A stretch of DNA of 64,000 nt from contig NC_065922.1 of assembly GCF_024586455.1 (NCBI RefSeq), positions 26,222,089 through 26,286,088 on the forward strand, in the 5' to 3' direction. Each line of letters starts with the position of its first letter. The stretch's first letter is position 1. This stretch comes from Bactrocera neohumeralis. Lineage: Eukaryota > Arthropoda > Insecta > Diptera > Tephritidae. Shown piece by piece: positions 10,190-20,959 of the stretch. The notes beneath the pieces are model-generated. The model searched no databases, was not told the DNA's origin, and saw nothing but the letters and a program-made list of their open reading frames with translations. The translations under genes and the position numbers were made by a program.

Positions 10190-10925
10190 CACACGACTGA
10201 AGACTGTGGTCTTTGCGTCGTGCAGATGCTTTTTTCATATTAAATTTGAGCAGCCGCGACTTCGACTTCTTTGCTGATTTCAGTCAAGCGACATACTCGT
10301 TAAGCTATCTAGAGTCTCTGAGAGTATGGCCCATCCGGCGCAGTTTTCTTATTACATCTCAGCTTAATCTTGACGTCGCTTGTGATGAGTTCGTGATCGC
10401 TTCTTATGTCTACTCCCTGTCAATCCTACTTACACAACTCGATGAGCCTTTCGCCTTTGTTGTTATAAGATATGCAACCGTAAACGACAACAGTCCGCCT
10501 TATTCCTGGGGAAGAAAGTCGCCACGAATATAGCTCTTAATGTGGTTATTAGCTGTGCTCGGACTGATTCTTGGTAGCGCAGTCAGCTTCTTCTATTGAA
10601 GCGCAAGATAACACCGCAGGATGTTTAGGTGCGTGTACCTCTTGCTTCACAGCCGGGCCAAGATTAGGCTGTCCGATATTAGCTGCCAACAAAGCAGTGT
10701 TGCGCTTATATTTGGTCATTGTGATGCGAACGGCAGATTTGTGATTCTTCTCGCGGCGCAGTACTGTTTTACTACACGCTGGCGGCATACTTTCCCCGCT
10801 GCCTTTCCACTTCATTTCAGTTACGCCAAATATTTCAATTCTGTAGAACATGATCGGCATTTCGAGTTGGGCTTTTCTGGCTGCTTCCTTAAGCCTTCTC
10901 ACATCGGATTGAAAAGAGTATAATA
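10190..10925 (-). mobile_element. LINE endonuclease (EEP-type) relic
   Basis: The minus strand near 10850 encodes MFYRIEIFGVTEMKWKGSGE, the start of the exonuclease-endonuclease-phosphatase domain of LINE ORF2 (related flies have IDILG.(S/T)E.RW.GSG here). Further along, near 10395, it encodes SDHELITSDVKIKLR, the catalytic SDH box that closes the domain. The central part is decayed. No reverse transcriptase follows, so only the endonuclease end survives. The + strand frames at 10213-10533 and 10621-10923 are antisense to this relic. Confidence 0.7.
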
Positions 10926-11070
10926 TGCTGCCACCTCTTTAGAAAATGTAATTTATTAAGTAGATTAAATTATTAAGATATAACTCAATGATAAAAATAC
11001 TTAAGGTGGCTTGAAGTTAAAAATTATTTTTGGTAAGTGTTACCAGATGTTTAGAATTTTTATAGAATAT

Positions 11071-12175
11071 ATAGAGGACTCGAAAAAGTTTTTTCATATT
11101 TCGAACCGAACTTCAATTTTAATGAAGCAAATATGTACCATTTTGATCGACCACTTTATTCCGCTAGAGACATTATTCCATCAGTATAAAACTATTTCTA
11201 TTTCTCGGTGAAAAACTGCGACAAGTAATCAAGTAATTTTCACAGGCTTCTCTTGAAGCCAACTTTACTGCAATAAGAGAGTTCTGTATTGACCGACACA
11301 AATGGTAGTCCGATGGTGCAAGATCAAGGCTATGTGGTGGATGCATCAAAACTTCCCAGCCAAACTCTCCCAGTTTTTGCCGATTTATCAAAGATATGTG
11401 TGGTGTAGCGTTGTCCTGAGGGAAGATCAAACTCTTTTTGTTGATCAGTTCTGGCCGTTTTTTCGATTGCTTGCTTCAATCTCATCAGTTGTTGACAGTA
11501 AAATGTAGAATCAATCGTTCGACCAGGTTGGAACAGCTCATAGTGGATGATTCCTTTCAATCCCACCAAACACTCAGCATAACCTTTCGAGGCGTCAATC
11601 CTAGCTTTACGACCATTTGTTGAGCTTCAGCACGCTTGGGTCATGATCTTTTTCGCACATTATTGTCGTATTTGATCCACTTTTCGTCTCCTCTTACCAT
11701 TCGCTTCAGAAATGGTTCGATTTCATTTCGTTTCAGCATTCGCTCCATTAAATTTTTCACAGACAATTCTTGTCGTATCCAAACGTCGAGCTTCTTTTTG
11801 TAGCCAGCCTTTTTCAAATGGTTCAAACCCGTTTGATGATGAATGTTAAGTTCCTTAGCGATGTCATGGCTGCTTATGTGACGGTCCTGGTCAATATTTT
11901 CCATAATTTCATCGACTTTTCAACGATAGAAGTGCATCTTTCACAAATATTTCCAGAACGGAAGCGAGCGAACTGTTGTTATGCTCCACGAATTGATACA
12001 GGATCGTCTCCGTAAACTTTACAAATTTCATTGGCTGTAACTTTTTTTCAACTTCCCCGAATTTAGTTTTTTTTTTGGTTAAATGAGGCTTAAAATCTCG
12101 CCTTTCCAACACTATATGGCATAACACAATGAAATTCGTAGCACTGGAGATATACGACTGCAACGACTGCAATAT
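11071..12175 (-). mobile_element. Mariner relic, one TIR kept, transposase-start end truncated
   Basis: The left TIR at 11071-11103 matches that of the short derivative at 29350. On the minus strand, in order: FVKFTETILYQFVEHNN (near 12030), HISSHDIAKELNIHHQTGLN (near 11870), GDEKWIKYDNNVRKRS (near 11660), KGIIHYELFQPGRTIDSTF (near 11540), PQDNATPHISL (near 11420) and DLAPSDYHL (near 11330). The three catalytic aspartates are all still encoded but lie in different frames, so at least two frameshifts have broken the gene. The right end stops at about 12175 without its TIR. Confidence 0.9.
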
Positions 12176-12194
12176 AAAAGAAATAAAAATGGAA

Positions 12195-12450
12195 ATTCGG
12201 CTTGAATTTTTGTCATTGACAAAGCCTCAATCTCCGAAAACATGTTCACAGCAGATCACTACAGCATAAGGCTGCCACAATCATGTCAAGTCTTTGTATG
12301 GAAAACCTTTTTGTTTGACAAGATTTATTAACAAAATTTTGAACAAAATATTTCTGGAAATAGCGGTATAATCCCTAACCGAATTGTTCAGATCGGGCCA
12401 TTATAGCATATAGCTGCCGTAGAAACCGATCGATAAAAACAAGATAAAGA
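12195..12450 (-). repeat. Mini-me-like repeat family A, internal fragment
   Basis: On the minus strand, CGGCAGCTATATGCTATAATGGCCCGATCTG and the TTTTCCATACAAAGACTTGA module are typical of family A. It abuts the truncated mariner, whose missing right end may have been lost when the two became joined. Confidence 0.75.
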
Positions 12451-12459
12451 TCTTTTTAT

Positions 12460-14300
12460 ACCCTTTCATGCTATTAAAACAGAAGTTAAAATTTTTGCTT
12501 GTTATTGTTTGTTTTAGTTTTAAATTTGATAGTGACTAATACTACTAAAGACTTTAAGTAAAGCTTCACAACTTACTAACTTCTCATAATTAAAGTTTTA
12601 TTGATTTATGTAAAAATGTCTTTTTTCACATTTATAGCAGGCCATATTTTCTTAGAAAATTTAAAACAAAAATTCTACTCTGTGGCTATGTGTGCATTCA
12701 GGCAAAATGTTCTAAGCGTTTTAACCTTTCGGTCGGCACCTTCATCATCATTAATTTGCAGTGCAGTGGCTGCAGCGTAGGGCTCCAAGTCAAGCATTTC
12801 AGTTTACATAATAACAAGTTGCATTGCAGCCTCGTAGTGTAATGCTTAGTAAATATGTACATTGTACATATGTATGAACATTTTTGTGATATGCTTGCAT
12901 ATAAGCAGGAGAATACGTCAGTGAAGCACTCATACGCACCGGTGTACTGCGCTGCCTCCACCACAGCTTCTCAACAGCGTATTTGTTTTTGTGACTGCAC
13001 TATGTGCTCACTGCGATTCAGTTTACTCTTTTCAAGCAGCGCAGAAGAAGCACACAAACATACGAGGAAAAAACAATAACAATGAAAAAAAAATTACGTG
13101 AAAAACTCAAACCATGCGGTGAGCAATAGATGCCGCTTTTCAGAAGCAATCTTGTGCATTTTCTCGTTACCCTAAATCTTCGTGCGAACTTTTACATTTT
13201 TTTTCCTTTACTTTTTAAGTTTCTTCTCAGCCACTTTCACTCTGACTTTGACTTTCGCTTTCATTATGCGCTTCAGTGTTATTTATTGCGCTTTCAGCGT
13301 GCCCTTTTTCGTTTGCCTTTTATTTTTACACTTTGCGTTATTATTATTTTCATCAGCTTTTCATGCTCATCTACTCGAGCTTCATTGAAAGCTTTTTGTG
13401 CTCTCAGCTGGTTACTATGGTGGCAGCTTCCAAACTTTTTCATATTCTTTTACCTACACTCCTTCGGCAAAGCATTGAGCTTACACGACCAAAAAGCTGT
13501 TTTGCAGACTTGCTGCAATCGATTCGCGCGCCATCTGTGCGTAATTATTCGCAGCATCACTTGTTGTTTTTGGAGAGAAAGCTGGAGGGAAACATCGCAC
13601 TGAAGCAATTTTAAGTTCCACATTGCTACTTCCAGAACTTTGACAAATGCATGTAAATGTAACTGTTAATACCACTGCGTGAGTGGTGTGTTCTCCACCG
13701 GTACTATTTTTCTTTTTCCTGTTCCTCTGCATAAAACTTTCCACTCAATGTAGTAAAACAGATCTTTGCGAATTTTATTTCTAATTTTTTTATTTATAAA
13801 AGTAATAAGGTATGCTTCGCACTACAAAGAGATCGGCTTTCTTTTATATGAAATAATTTCTCACTTCCGCATATTTTTTAAGATATATTTCAATGCCAAT
13901 GCCAGCATTGCCCTAACCAAGAAAATTAAAAGTTTTCAGTGAATTTATCTGCGAAACGCAAATTTCTAAAATATTTAAAAGTGCAGACCTAGCAAGGAGA
14001 ATAAAATAAATTTAATTTAAAGAATTTAGCCGAAACTGAAAACAAATGATCTGAGCCGAAAATGTGTGCATATGTATATATTATACATCCATATGTATCT
14101 ACGTGATATATGCTGTATGAAAGGCAATTCGTAAATGAATTATTTCATTTGAAGCCATTGATGAATGACAAATTCTTAAATATGTAGAAGATTTCGATTA
14201 TTTTTTAAGAGCAGGCGTATTAAGCCTCATATATTTTATACAGCGGAGTCCTAATATAGCAGTTATATTTGATTTATAAGTCGTCTAGACTAGATTTTGT
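12460..14300. other. Mostly unique, moderately G+C stretch; no gene supported
   Basis: From about 12700 to 13740 base composition is more balanced than its surroundings. The + strand at 13180-13380 is strongly pyrimidine-rich (repeated CACTTTCACTCTGACTTTGACTTTCG). Three overlapping + frames (13130-13603, 13182-13388, 13276-13614) are long only because of this bias, being rich in Phe/Leu/Ser/His and without domain features. Read on the other strand the segment resembles fly leader DNA (GAAAGCGAAAGTCAAAGTC), but no splice or promoter signal decides it. Confidence 0.4.
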
Positions 14301-14960
14301 TCATGCTTTTTATATTTTGGAACGCATTTAATCGATTTTTTTCAATAAAAAATAATCGATAATTTTACATCTCGTCCTAATAATACTTATACTTAAACAA
14401 AAAAATGCCACAACATGTTGCATAGATATCTTATGATTTTTTTGGAAAATTTTACTTAATTTAAAAATGTCTTCAGCTCATTACTTAGTTATTTTGAGTT
14501 TGTATAATTTTAGTTCTTATTTTGCGATAAACATTTTATAACAAAAAAATATACCATTAATTTAATCTCTATAATTATTTTCAAATATTCCTAATCTCGT
14601 TTGTTGTTTTTCATAACTGTACTTTCTTTTAATCAATATTTTTCGATGAAAGTTAATCGATAAATTTGTATTTCATAGTTTTAATAATAACTGTTTTGGA
14701 ACTTTCTGGAAAAATTTAAGTTGATAATTTTCGATAAAAATCAAGTCGTCCCAAACTCGATTTTGTTTCGGATTTTTAAATTTTTCATTATGAATTATCA
14801 ATATTTTTCGATAAATATTAATCGGTGGTTTTATGTTTACTCCATGTAATCCTTACACTTATATCAAAAACTGGCCTAATATGATCCATTTAATTTGCGA
14901 TTTTTAATATAAATTTAGTCGATATGTTTCCTTTTTTAATTTTTTCGATCATATTTTATC
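14300..14960. repeat. A+T-rich stretch with recurring TTTTTCGATAAAAA..AATCGATAA modules
   Basis: At least five partly conserved modules pair a (T)nCGAT(A)n with an AATCGATA/AATCGGT 15-20 bp on: near 14335, 14640, 14725, 14812 and 14943. Flanks such as CCTAATAATACTTATACTTA and GTAATCCTTACACTTATAT also recur, so this is probably an old tandem or dispersed repeat. ATCGATA is also the core of DREF/BEAF-type insulator sites in flies, but nothing here proves binding. Confidence 0.45.
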
Positions 14961-15234
14961 GATAATTCTCTATGACATACGCCGTTTATTTTGCATTTCA
15001 TTTTCCAAATTGTAGTCGTTATGTCTGGGTCTAAGTCAATTAATCATCTGTCCAAATTTTCCGTTAAACCTTTGACAAAGTGTAAAAATCTAAGAATCCT
15101 TAAAGTATTAGCTGTGTATTTGAAGATATACATGTACATTTTTGAAGAAATTTATTATGGCCCGAAAAAATTTTAATTATAATATTGTCTTCTTAGACAC
15201 ATACATATTTCATGGCAAACTATTAGCTCAGGCA

Positions 15235-15330
15235 TTCAGTATCCAATGTTCAAACTCATAACCCTAGACACACTTAAGGTCTCCGAGGTTTCATCAGGGT
15301 GTTATGAATTTCATGACGAAACATTGAATA
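15235..15330 (+). repeat. Mini-me-like repeat family A, 3'-end fragment
   Basis: The segment ending GGTCTCCGAGG, then TTTCATCAGGGTGTTATGA and TTTCATGACGAAAC parallels GGGTCTCCGACGCTTCTTTC / GGGTGTTACAAACATCGTGA at 19874-19916. The terminal hairpin is missing. Confidence 0.5.
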
Positions 15331-15528
15331 GAAGCCTTAATAATAAGCTTAAATGTATACAAGTAAGTAGTCGTTAGCCTGAATAGAAGTGTTGTTTGGA
15401 GAAGGGCTTTAGGCATATACATATGTATATTTAGGCAGATCGGCATACCTCGTCGATATTCAAATTAGCCCTAAAAATGTGGAGGGAAGAATGTTAAGTT
15501 TATTTATACTGATAAATTTAGTTTCTTG

Positions 15529-16950
15529 TCATTTACGCTTTAGAACTTCTCCTTCACTAACATAGACACCGCTTACGTGGTTGTAGGCGAATTGTATGCG
15601 CATGTTATTTCTTCCTTTCGTTATTTGGTGCCAATTCGAGATACGAAGTGCAGACAGGTCCTTCTCCAGCTGATGTCTCCAACGGTGTGGAGATCTTCCT
15701 CTTGCACCTTCGCTATTTAGCTCTGCAGCTCGTTTTATTATCTCCAGCAGTAAAATGAAGAAGTCGCACCATAGATATATCATTTTCTGAAACCTAGCTT
15801 GGTATCCAACGGCTTGGAGAGGTCCTTCCCGATCCTAGCGGAGCTTTTGGTGTTGCTCAACTTCAGTTTAAACAACCGCATTAGTTTTTCGAGGATACGA
15901 AGTTCAGGATAGCGACATAGCGGCAGCCACTTTTCGTGCTGTCGAAGACGGCAATATTAAGGAGGCTAATACCTCCGTAATTGTCGCGAGTTGAAGGATC
16001 CCATTGTAGTCTATTGGGCAGAGCGCACTTAGGTTCCAATCATTGGACATGCTTTCATCCGACCATACCTTGCAAAGAGGCTGGTGCATACACCTTTTCA
16101 GTTCTTCGCCGCCGTATTTGAATAGCTCCCTCGGTAGTCCATCGGCCCCTGCTGCTTTGTTGTTCTTCAGGCGGATAATTTTTAGGTGAACCTCATCACA
16201 ATCGGGCATCATTTCGTAGAATTTTTTTAGTATTAACCCTGTCGTCCAACTTCTAAAGCCCTTTTTTGTCTGCATATGCGTCTCGCTTTACTCTCCAACT
16301 CTCGGTATTTATCTCACCCCGCTCCTGATTGGCCGACCGCAACATCGCGAGGTAGGCTGTCCGGCTGCGACAGTTCTCATTTTGCCAGCTGTTCTTTCGG
16401 TCCATACGAAAACCAATGTTTCGCTAAGCGTTTCGTTAAGAGCTTGATATGCCGTCCCTCAGTTCCCTTATACCGAGTTGTTGATATAGAAAGCCGTTCG
16501 ACGTCGTTTTTTCGCTGTATTTCGTGCTTTGCTATACAGAAGCAGGGCGCGTATCTTCGCTACAATAAGATAGAGGTCCGAGTGGATGTTAGGTCTTCGG
16601 AGCGTACGTACGTCAAGGACACTGGATACATGTCCTTCATCTATCACAACATGATGGATGTGATTTCGAACGTTTCGATCCGGAGACAGCCAAATAGCTT
16701 GATGAATTTTCTTGTGCTTGAATCTAGTACTACAGACAACCATATTTCGGGCGCCTGGGAAGTCGATCAGGCTCAACCCATTTGGAAAGGTTTCGCCATT
16801 TAGGCTGAATTTTACCAAAAATGCCTCCTTCGCCCACCCTGACGTTAAAATTGACTAGCACAATTTTTACATCGTGGCGAAGACGGTCGTCATAAGTGCG
16901 CTCCAGCTGCTCATAAAAGGCATCTTTGGACATATGTATTTTCATTCTCT
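15529..16950 (-). mobile_element. LINE relic with endonuclease, RT start and ORF2 3' end
   Basis: Four parts follow in order on the minus strand. At 16945-16730: MSKDAFYEQLERTYDDR, then VKIVLVNFNVRVGEGGIFG, where the family GDFN is VNFN. After a frameshift at about 16800, at 16790-16580: LIDFPGARNMVVCSTRFKH, HHVVIDEGHVSSVLDVRT and SDLYLIVAKIR, where the catalytic SDH is SDL. At 16200-15960: IRLKNNKAAGADGLPRELFK, the RT entry motif. Near 15820: GRTSPSRW-type RT sequence. A deletion then leads to the C-terminal LEKDLSALRISNWHQITKGR at 15690-15600. Both endonuclease lesions hit catalytic residues. Confidence 0.88.
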
Positions 16951-16954
16951 TCCG

Positions 16955-17385
16955 TCGGGACTAGTCCGGTATATAATGGGTACTCTGACTTCCATATAAT
17001 ATGTATCGCAGAAGAGTTAGAAAGGATAACTAATGTTAATCCTCCTACTGCAAATAAGAATTTGAAAGCTAATGCGATTATTTTCGGGTTTTATTTCGAT
17101 AATTTTATTTAAAATTCCCGATTCTTAGACTAACATATTTTTTGTGTTTAATAAGGGGAAAATATATGTATGCTTTTAGGCGTATAAAAATATAAATGGT
17201 AGAACGAATAACATGTCTAGATCTACAACACATACATATATTCCACTAAATTTCGATAAAATATTGCACATTGTTTCAAAAAATTCAAACTTCTGATATA
17301 ATCGTCTTGAGAAGGAAAAATACATCAGATGCACAATATCCTAAAAACTTTGTTGACATTTCGCGCTGCGTAAACAACAAACAAC
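16955..17385. other. A+T-rich stretch, nothing recognised
   Basis: I see no gene or repeat end here; it separates the LINE relic from the next leader-like island. Confidence 0.4.
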
Positions 17386-17389
17386 TGTG

Positions 17390-18890
17390 AAAATAACAGT
17401 TAGCAGCAAATGTCAGAAATACCGTACGGCTACTGACAGCTGGAAATGCGCGCGCATAAACCAAAAGCAGACACACACACACCAACAAACACATGCATAC
17501 GCGGGAAGCTTTTTCCAGATGACAAACTCTAATGTATTTGGAGCAAAATGTGCGATGTTTCGCTTACCAAAGCATACTAAAGGCAAAAACATGAAATTAG
17601 TGGCATGTGAAACAACAACAACAACAACGATAGTAAAAACAAAACGCTGAGAGGAGACATTGGAACGCCGCAGTGGCGCTGACTGTGGGAAAATTGCTTG
17701 CGCCTGCAAGACGAAATCTCAATCCACACACACACATACATACACATGCATACGATAAGTGGACGACTCACTCGCTGTGCAAAGGTGTTTACATACACGC
17801 CGCCGCCACCGAGCAGCACGAGATAGGCCCTCCGCGGGTGGGCGGCAGGCGGCAACCAGCCGACCAAACCAGCCACCCAAAGAGCCGACGAGCAGCGAAC
17901 GCACAGCCACTCAAAGCGACAAAAATCGCTGCGTCGAAACGGCATACACAGCGGACGGATGCTGCCGAATTGAGTTGAATGTGAAAAGTATTGAGGCGGA
18001 GCGGATCGTTGGAAATGAAGCAGATTTTTTTGTTGAATAGACAAAACGCGCAGTAAAGCAAATAAAGGCGCTCATTGGCGAAATAAAATAAGAAAAAAAT
18101 ACACATATTCAAATTAATATTAAAAATATTTGAGAAAACTGCAATTCGTTGGAGAAAATGCGCTGGAAATATGCACAGCACACTCACACGTGCCTTCCGC
18201 GCCTTCGCTGCAGAGAACAGCAAGCGTTTTCGGTGCATTAGTACGCGTTAACTGTCGATTTTCGGGCGTGCATGTGCGTGCGTGTGTGTATGTGCGTTTG
18301 AAAAATCTGTGACAATTTTTGCGAAAATAAATTTAATGTCGGAAGTCGCGTAAAAGACAAAGTGTCCAAGTGCAAATAATTCTACGGTGCTGAAAATTTG
18401 AGAACTTTTGTTTTTTTGAAAATACCTGAAAGCCTACGCCTGAGTGATAGCCGAACACCGTGTATGAAAATAAATAAAACCATTCAACTGTGCAAATTTA
18501 TAAGCGCAAAAATACAAAAGAAATACAAAATTACAGCAAAAGTGTGCACACTCTCGCCACGGTGTTGTGCTGTGTGAGTTTCAGGCTACTTAACCTTGAC
18601 ATATCAAACGACAAGACGCATCTCGTGGCTACAAACAGTAGCCAACCATACAACCAACCAAGCAGCCACCCATTACCTACCACCAACCACCAGCCACCAG
18701 CAGCAGCTTCAGCAACGACAAACCACTAGCAGCTGTAGCTTGCAGTCGCGCAAAGAAAAAATAGAAAAAAAAAATTACAACAACAAAGTGACAAATAACA
18801 ATGCTGGAAAACAATAAATAGACCAAATCGAAAGGCGAAAAAGTTGCAAGTGAAAGCAAAGTAAAATGTGTCTCAAGTGTTGACCAAAAA
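17390..18890 (+). other. Candidate 5' leader/promoter island 1
   Basis: This block has higher G+C (especially 17740-17970), no transposon similarity, CA runs, and + strand text typical of fly 5' UTRs (gtgaaaag, tgtgcaaa, acaacaac, CAGCCACC). Open frames occur in all six frames (for example 17759-18040 plus, 17577-18044 minus, 18490-18729 plus) but none has domain, codon or signal features that favour it. I read it as non-coding exon or promoter DNA of a + strand transcript; the transcription start is not located. Confidence 0.35.
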
Positions 18891-19400
18891 ACTCAAAACA
18901 CATCTTATTTTAAAATTACGCAAAAAAAAATTATATTAAATAATTTAAATGCATATCGTTTCGTAGTAGTGCAGCCAGTGTATTTGTATTTAGAAATGTA
19001 TTTAAACGACGAAGTTTGTAAAACAAAAAGATAACAAGTAGAACGAAGCAGAAAACACAAGCGTACAAAGCAACGTTAATCAAAAAACAACAAAGCATCA
19101 ACGCATATTGTAATTTAATAATTTTTTAAATAAACATTTTTATTTTATTTAATATTAAACAATAATTGAGAATTTAAAATAAAAATATCAAAAAAAACAT
19201 ATTTTCCTATAAGAAAGGCTAAAATATAATAAAAAAAATAAAAAATTAAAATAAAAAATGTTATAATATTTTAAATAGCTATTTTTTTTATTAAAGTAAA
19301 CAAATAATTTACTAAAAATTTTTGGCGATAAAACTTTTTGAATACTGATGAAACTAAAACTAATTATAATAAATTGGAAATCTAAAGATGAAATTAAAAA
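18890..19400. other. Very A+T-rich stretch, nothing recognised
   Basis: Almost pure A/T with long A runs; open frames here (19188-19409 minus) are compositional. Confidence 0.5.
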
Positions 19401-19404
19401 AAAA

Positions 19405-19944
19405 AACAAGAAAAAACGTTAACTTCGGCTGCACCGAAGCTAATATATCATTCTCACGTGGATTTTTTTTAGTAACTATGTGTTCAGTTTATATGGAAGC
19501 TATATGCTATAGTTAACCGATCTGACCAATTTCTTCGGAGATTACATTGTTGCCTTAGAAAATAATCTATACCCAAATTTGGTGAAGATACATTATCAAA
19601 TGTGAAAGTTTTCCATACAAGAACTTGATTCCGATCGTTCAGTTTATATGGCAGCTATATGTTATAGTGGCCCGATATCGGCCGTTCCGACAAATGAGCA
19701 ACTTCTTGAAGAGAAAATGACGTTTGCAAAATTTCAAAACGATATCTTAAAAAGTAAGGGACTAGTTCGTATGTATACAGACGGACAAACGGACGGACGG
19801 ACAGACAGACAGGCGGACACGGTTAAATCGACTCAGCTCAACATATTGATCATTTATATATATATACTTTATAGGGTCTCCGACGCTTCTTTCTGGGTGT
19901 TACAAACATCGTGACAAACTTAATATACCCTGTTCAGGGTATAA
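19405..19944 (+). repeat. Mini-me-like repeat family A, best-preserved copy with both terminal hairpins
   Basis: It starts AACAAG (19405-19410). After 12 bases comes a stem-loop CTTCGG-CTGCA-CCGAAG (19423-19439). Two internal modules follow with GCTATATG.TATAG and TTTTCCATACAAGAACTTGA, then a GGAC/GACA tract (19791-19818), a core CGACTCAGCTCAACATATTG, a TA tract (19856-19866) and GGGTCTCCGACGCTTC. It ends in a 9-bp perfect hairpin TATACCCTG-TT-CAGGGTATA (19924-19943). A core between (GTCY)n and (TA)n tracts is the known layout of dipteran mini-me elements, related to DINE-1/Helitron-type repeats. The name is an inference; the structure is seen. Confidence 0.85.
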
Positions 19945-19959
19945 TTATATGGCAAGTTT

Positions 19960-20705
19960 GCACAAAAACAACCGTTATTAGTAAAACACGCTCTCTCAAT
20001 TTTATTAAGATAACTCACATATTGGCCGATATATGAGGTATAAAGTATATTAGGTACATGGGGGCTAAGGGAAGTATTGACCCAACTCAACCCACATCTA
20101 CTATCAGAAAATTATTCTCTCGGAATTTCAATTATATGTCATAAAATTTTCAAATAGTCGCTGCCTAGGGGCTTGAACAGTTTTTGTTGGATTTTGACAA
20201 TTTTTGGTTATAAGGAATTTTTATTCCGTTATATTAATTTCTTCTTGATTTATTCACTCGGAAGTAAAGAATCGTATGGAATTTAAAGTGGTGTTAGGAA
20301 GTGGAAGTGGCTGTAGTCCGATTTCGCCCATTTTCACACTGTTGCATAAAAATTTCAGGCATGGAATACCAAATTTGGTCGAAATTTTTATCGCGCGTCT
20401 CGAGAAATGTGTCTTTACGGTAAGCGGTGCTACACCCATTGTCTAATTTTGACCCCGGCTCCTATAAAGACCCATCATATAATCCCGTGGGTAAAATTTA
20501 AGGTCTATGCCATTATCAATTATTGATTTATCGCGGTTTTAGTAGATTCTGACTGTACCGTTATATAGGGAGTGATCGGGGTTATCATCCGATTTCATTC
20601 AGTTTCACGCTATCCATGGGAATTCTTATAATATTTCCAGGAGAATTTGGTTGTTGTAGCTTTAATGACTTAGGAGATATGTACATTAAACTTATCAAAG
20701 GGAGG
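19960..20705 (+). repeat. Dispersed repeat C (GGGGGCTAAGGGAAGTATTG type)
   Basis: Directly after family A, this shares phrases with 29785-30165: cacgctctctcaattttatt, gataactcacatattggcc, atgggggctaagggaag, gtccgatttcgcccattttcac. These patches of 'gggctaagg..ttgacccaactcaaccca' are the unique part of long fly repeats that carry mini-me-like ends. No coding capacity. A 3' end is not identifiable. Confidence 0.6.
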
Positions 20706-20714
20706 GGCCACGCC

Positions 20715-20945
20715 CTGAAAAATGCCGTTTAATTTCCATGCATGCCAGTTCGGTCAAGAAGGAAGTGTCGCATTGTTTCAACCTCATCTTCTTTCATACA
20801 GATTCTGCAGATAGCGTCTGGTAAGATTCCCAACCTTACAGCATGGACACCAATGGGGCAATGACCTGTTAAAAGCCCAACGACTAGTGAGAGGCTAGCC
20901 TTACTGAGAACAAAAATATCACTAGATCTCTTGCGACTGACCTAG
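20715..20945 (-). mobile_element. LINE ORF2 C-terminal fragment
   Basis: The minus strand encodes LTGHCPIGVHAVRLGILPDA, then CRICMKEDEVETMRHFLLDR, a C-terminal Cys/His module of RNase H-bearing LINEs. The related piece at 25301-25546 continues it (FRRSRLKHLGAHTFRHPAEL). Both are short 3' remnants of one family. Confidence 0.7.
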
Positions 20946-20959
20946 GACCAAAAGACCGG

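Noticed and set aside
13130..13614. Three overlapping + strand frames of 68-157 codons
   Set aside because: They come from a C/T-rich strand; products are Phe/Leu/Ser/His-rich without domains or signals.
17577..18238. Long minus-strand frames (up to 155 codons)
   Set aside because: Overlapping frames on all strands in a G+C-richer island; simple-repeat composition and no family signature.
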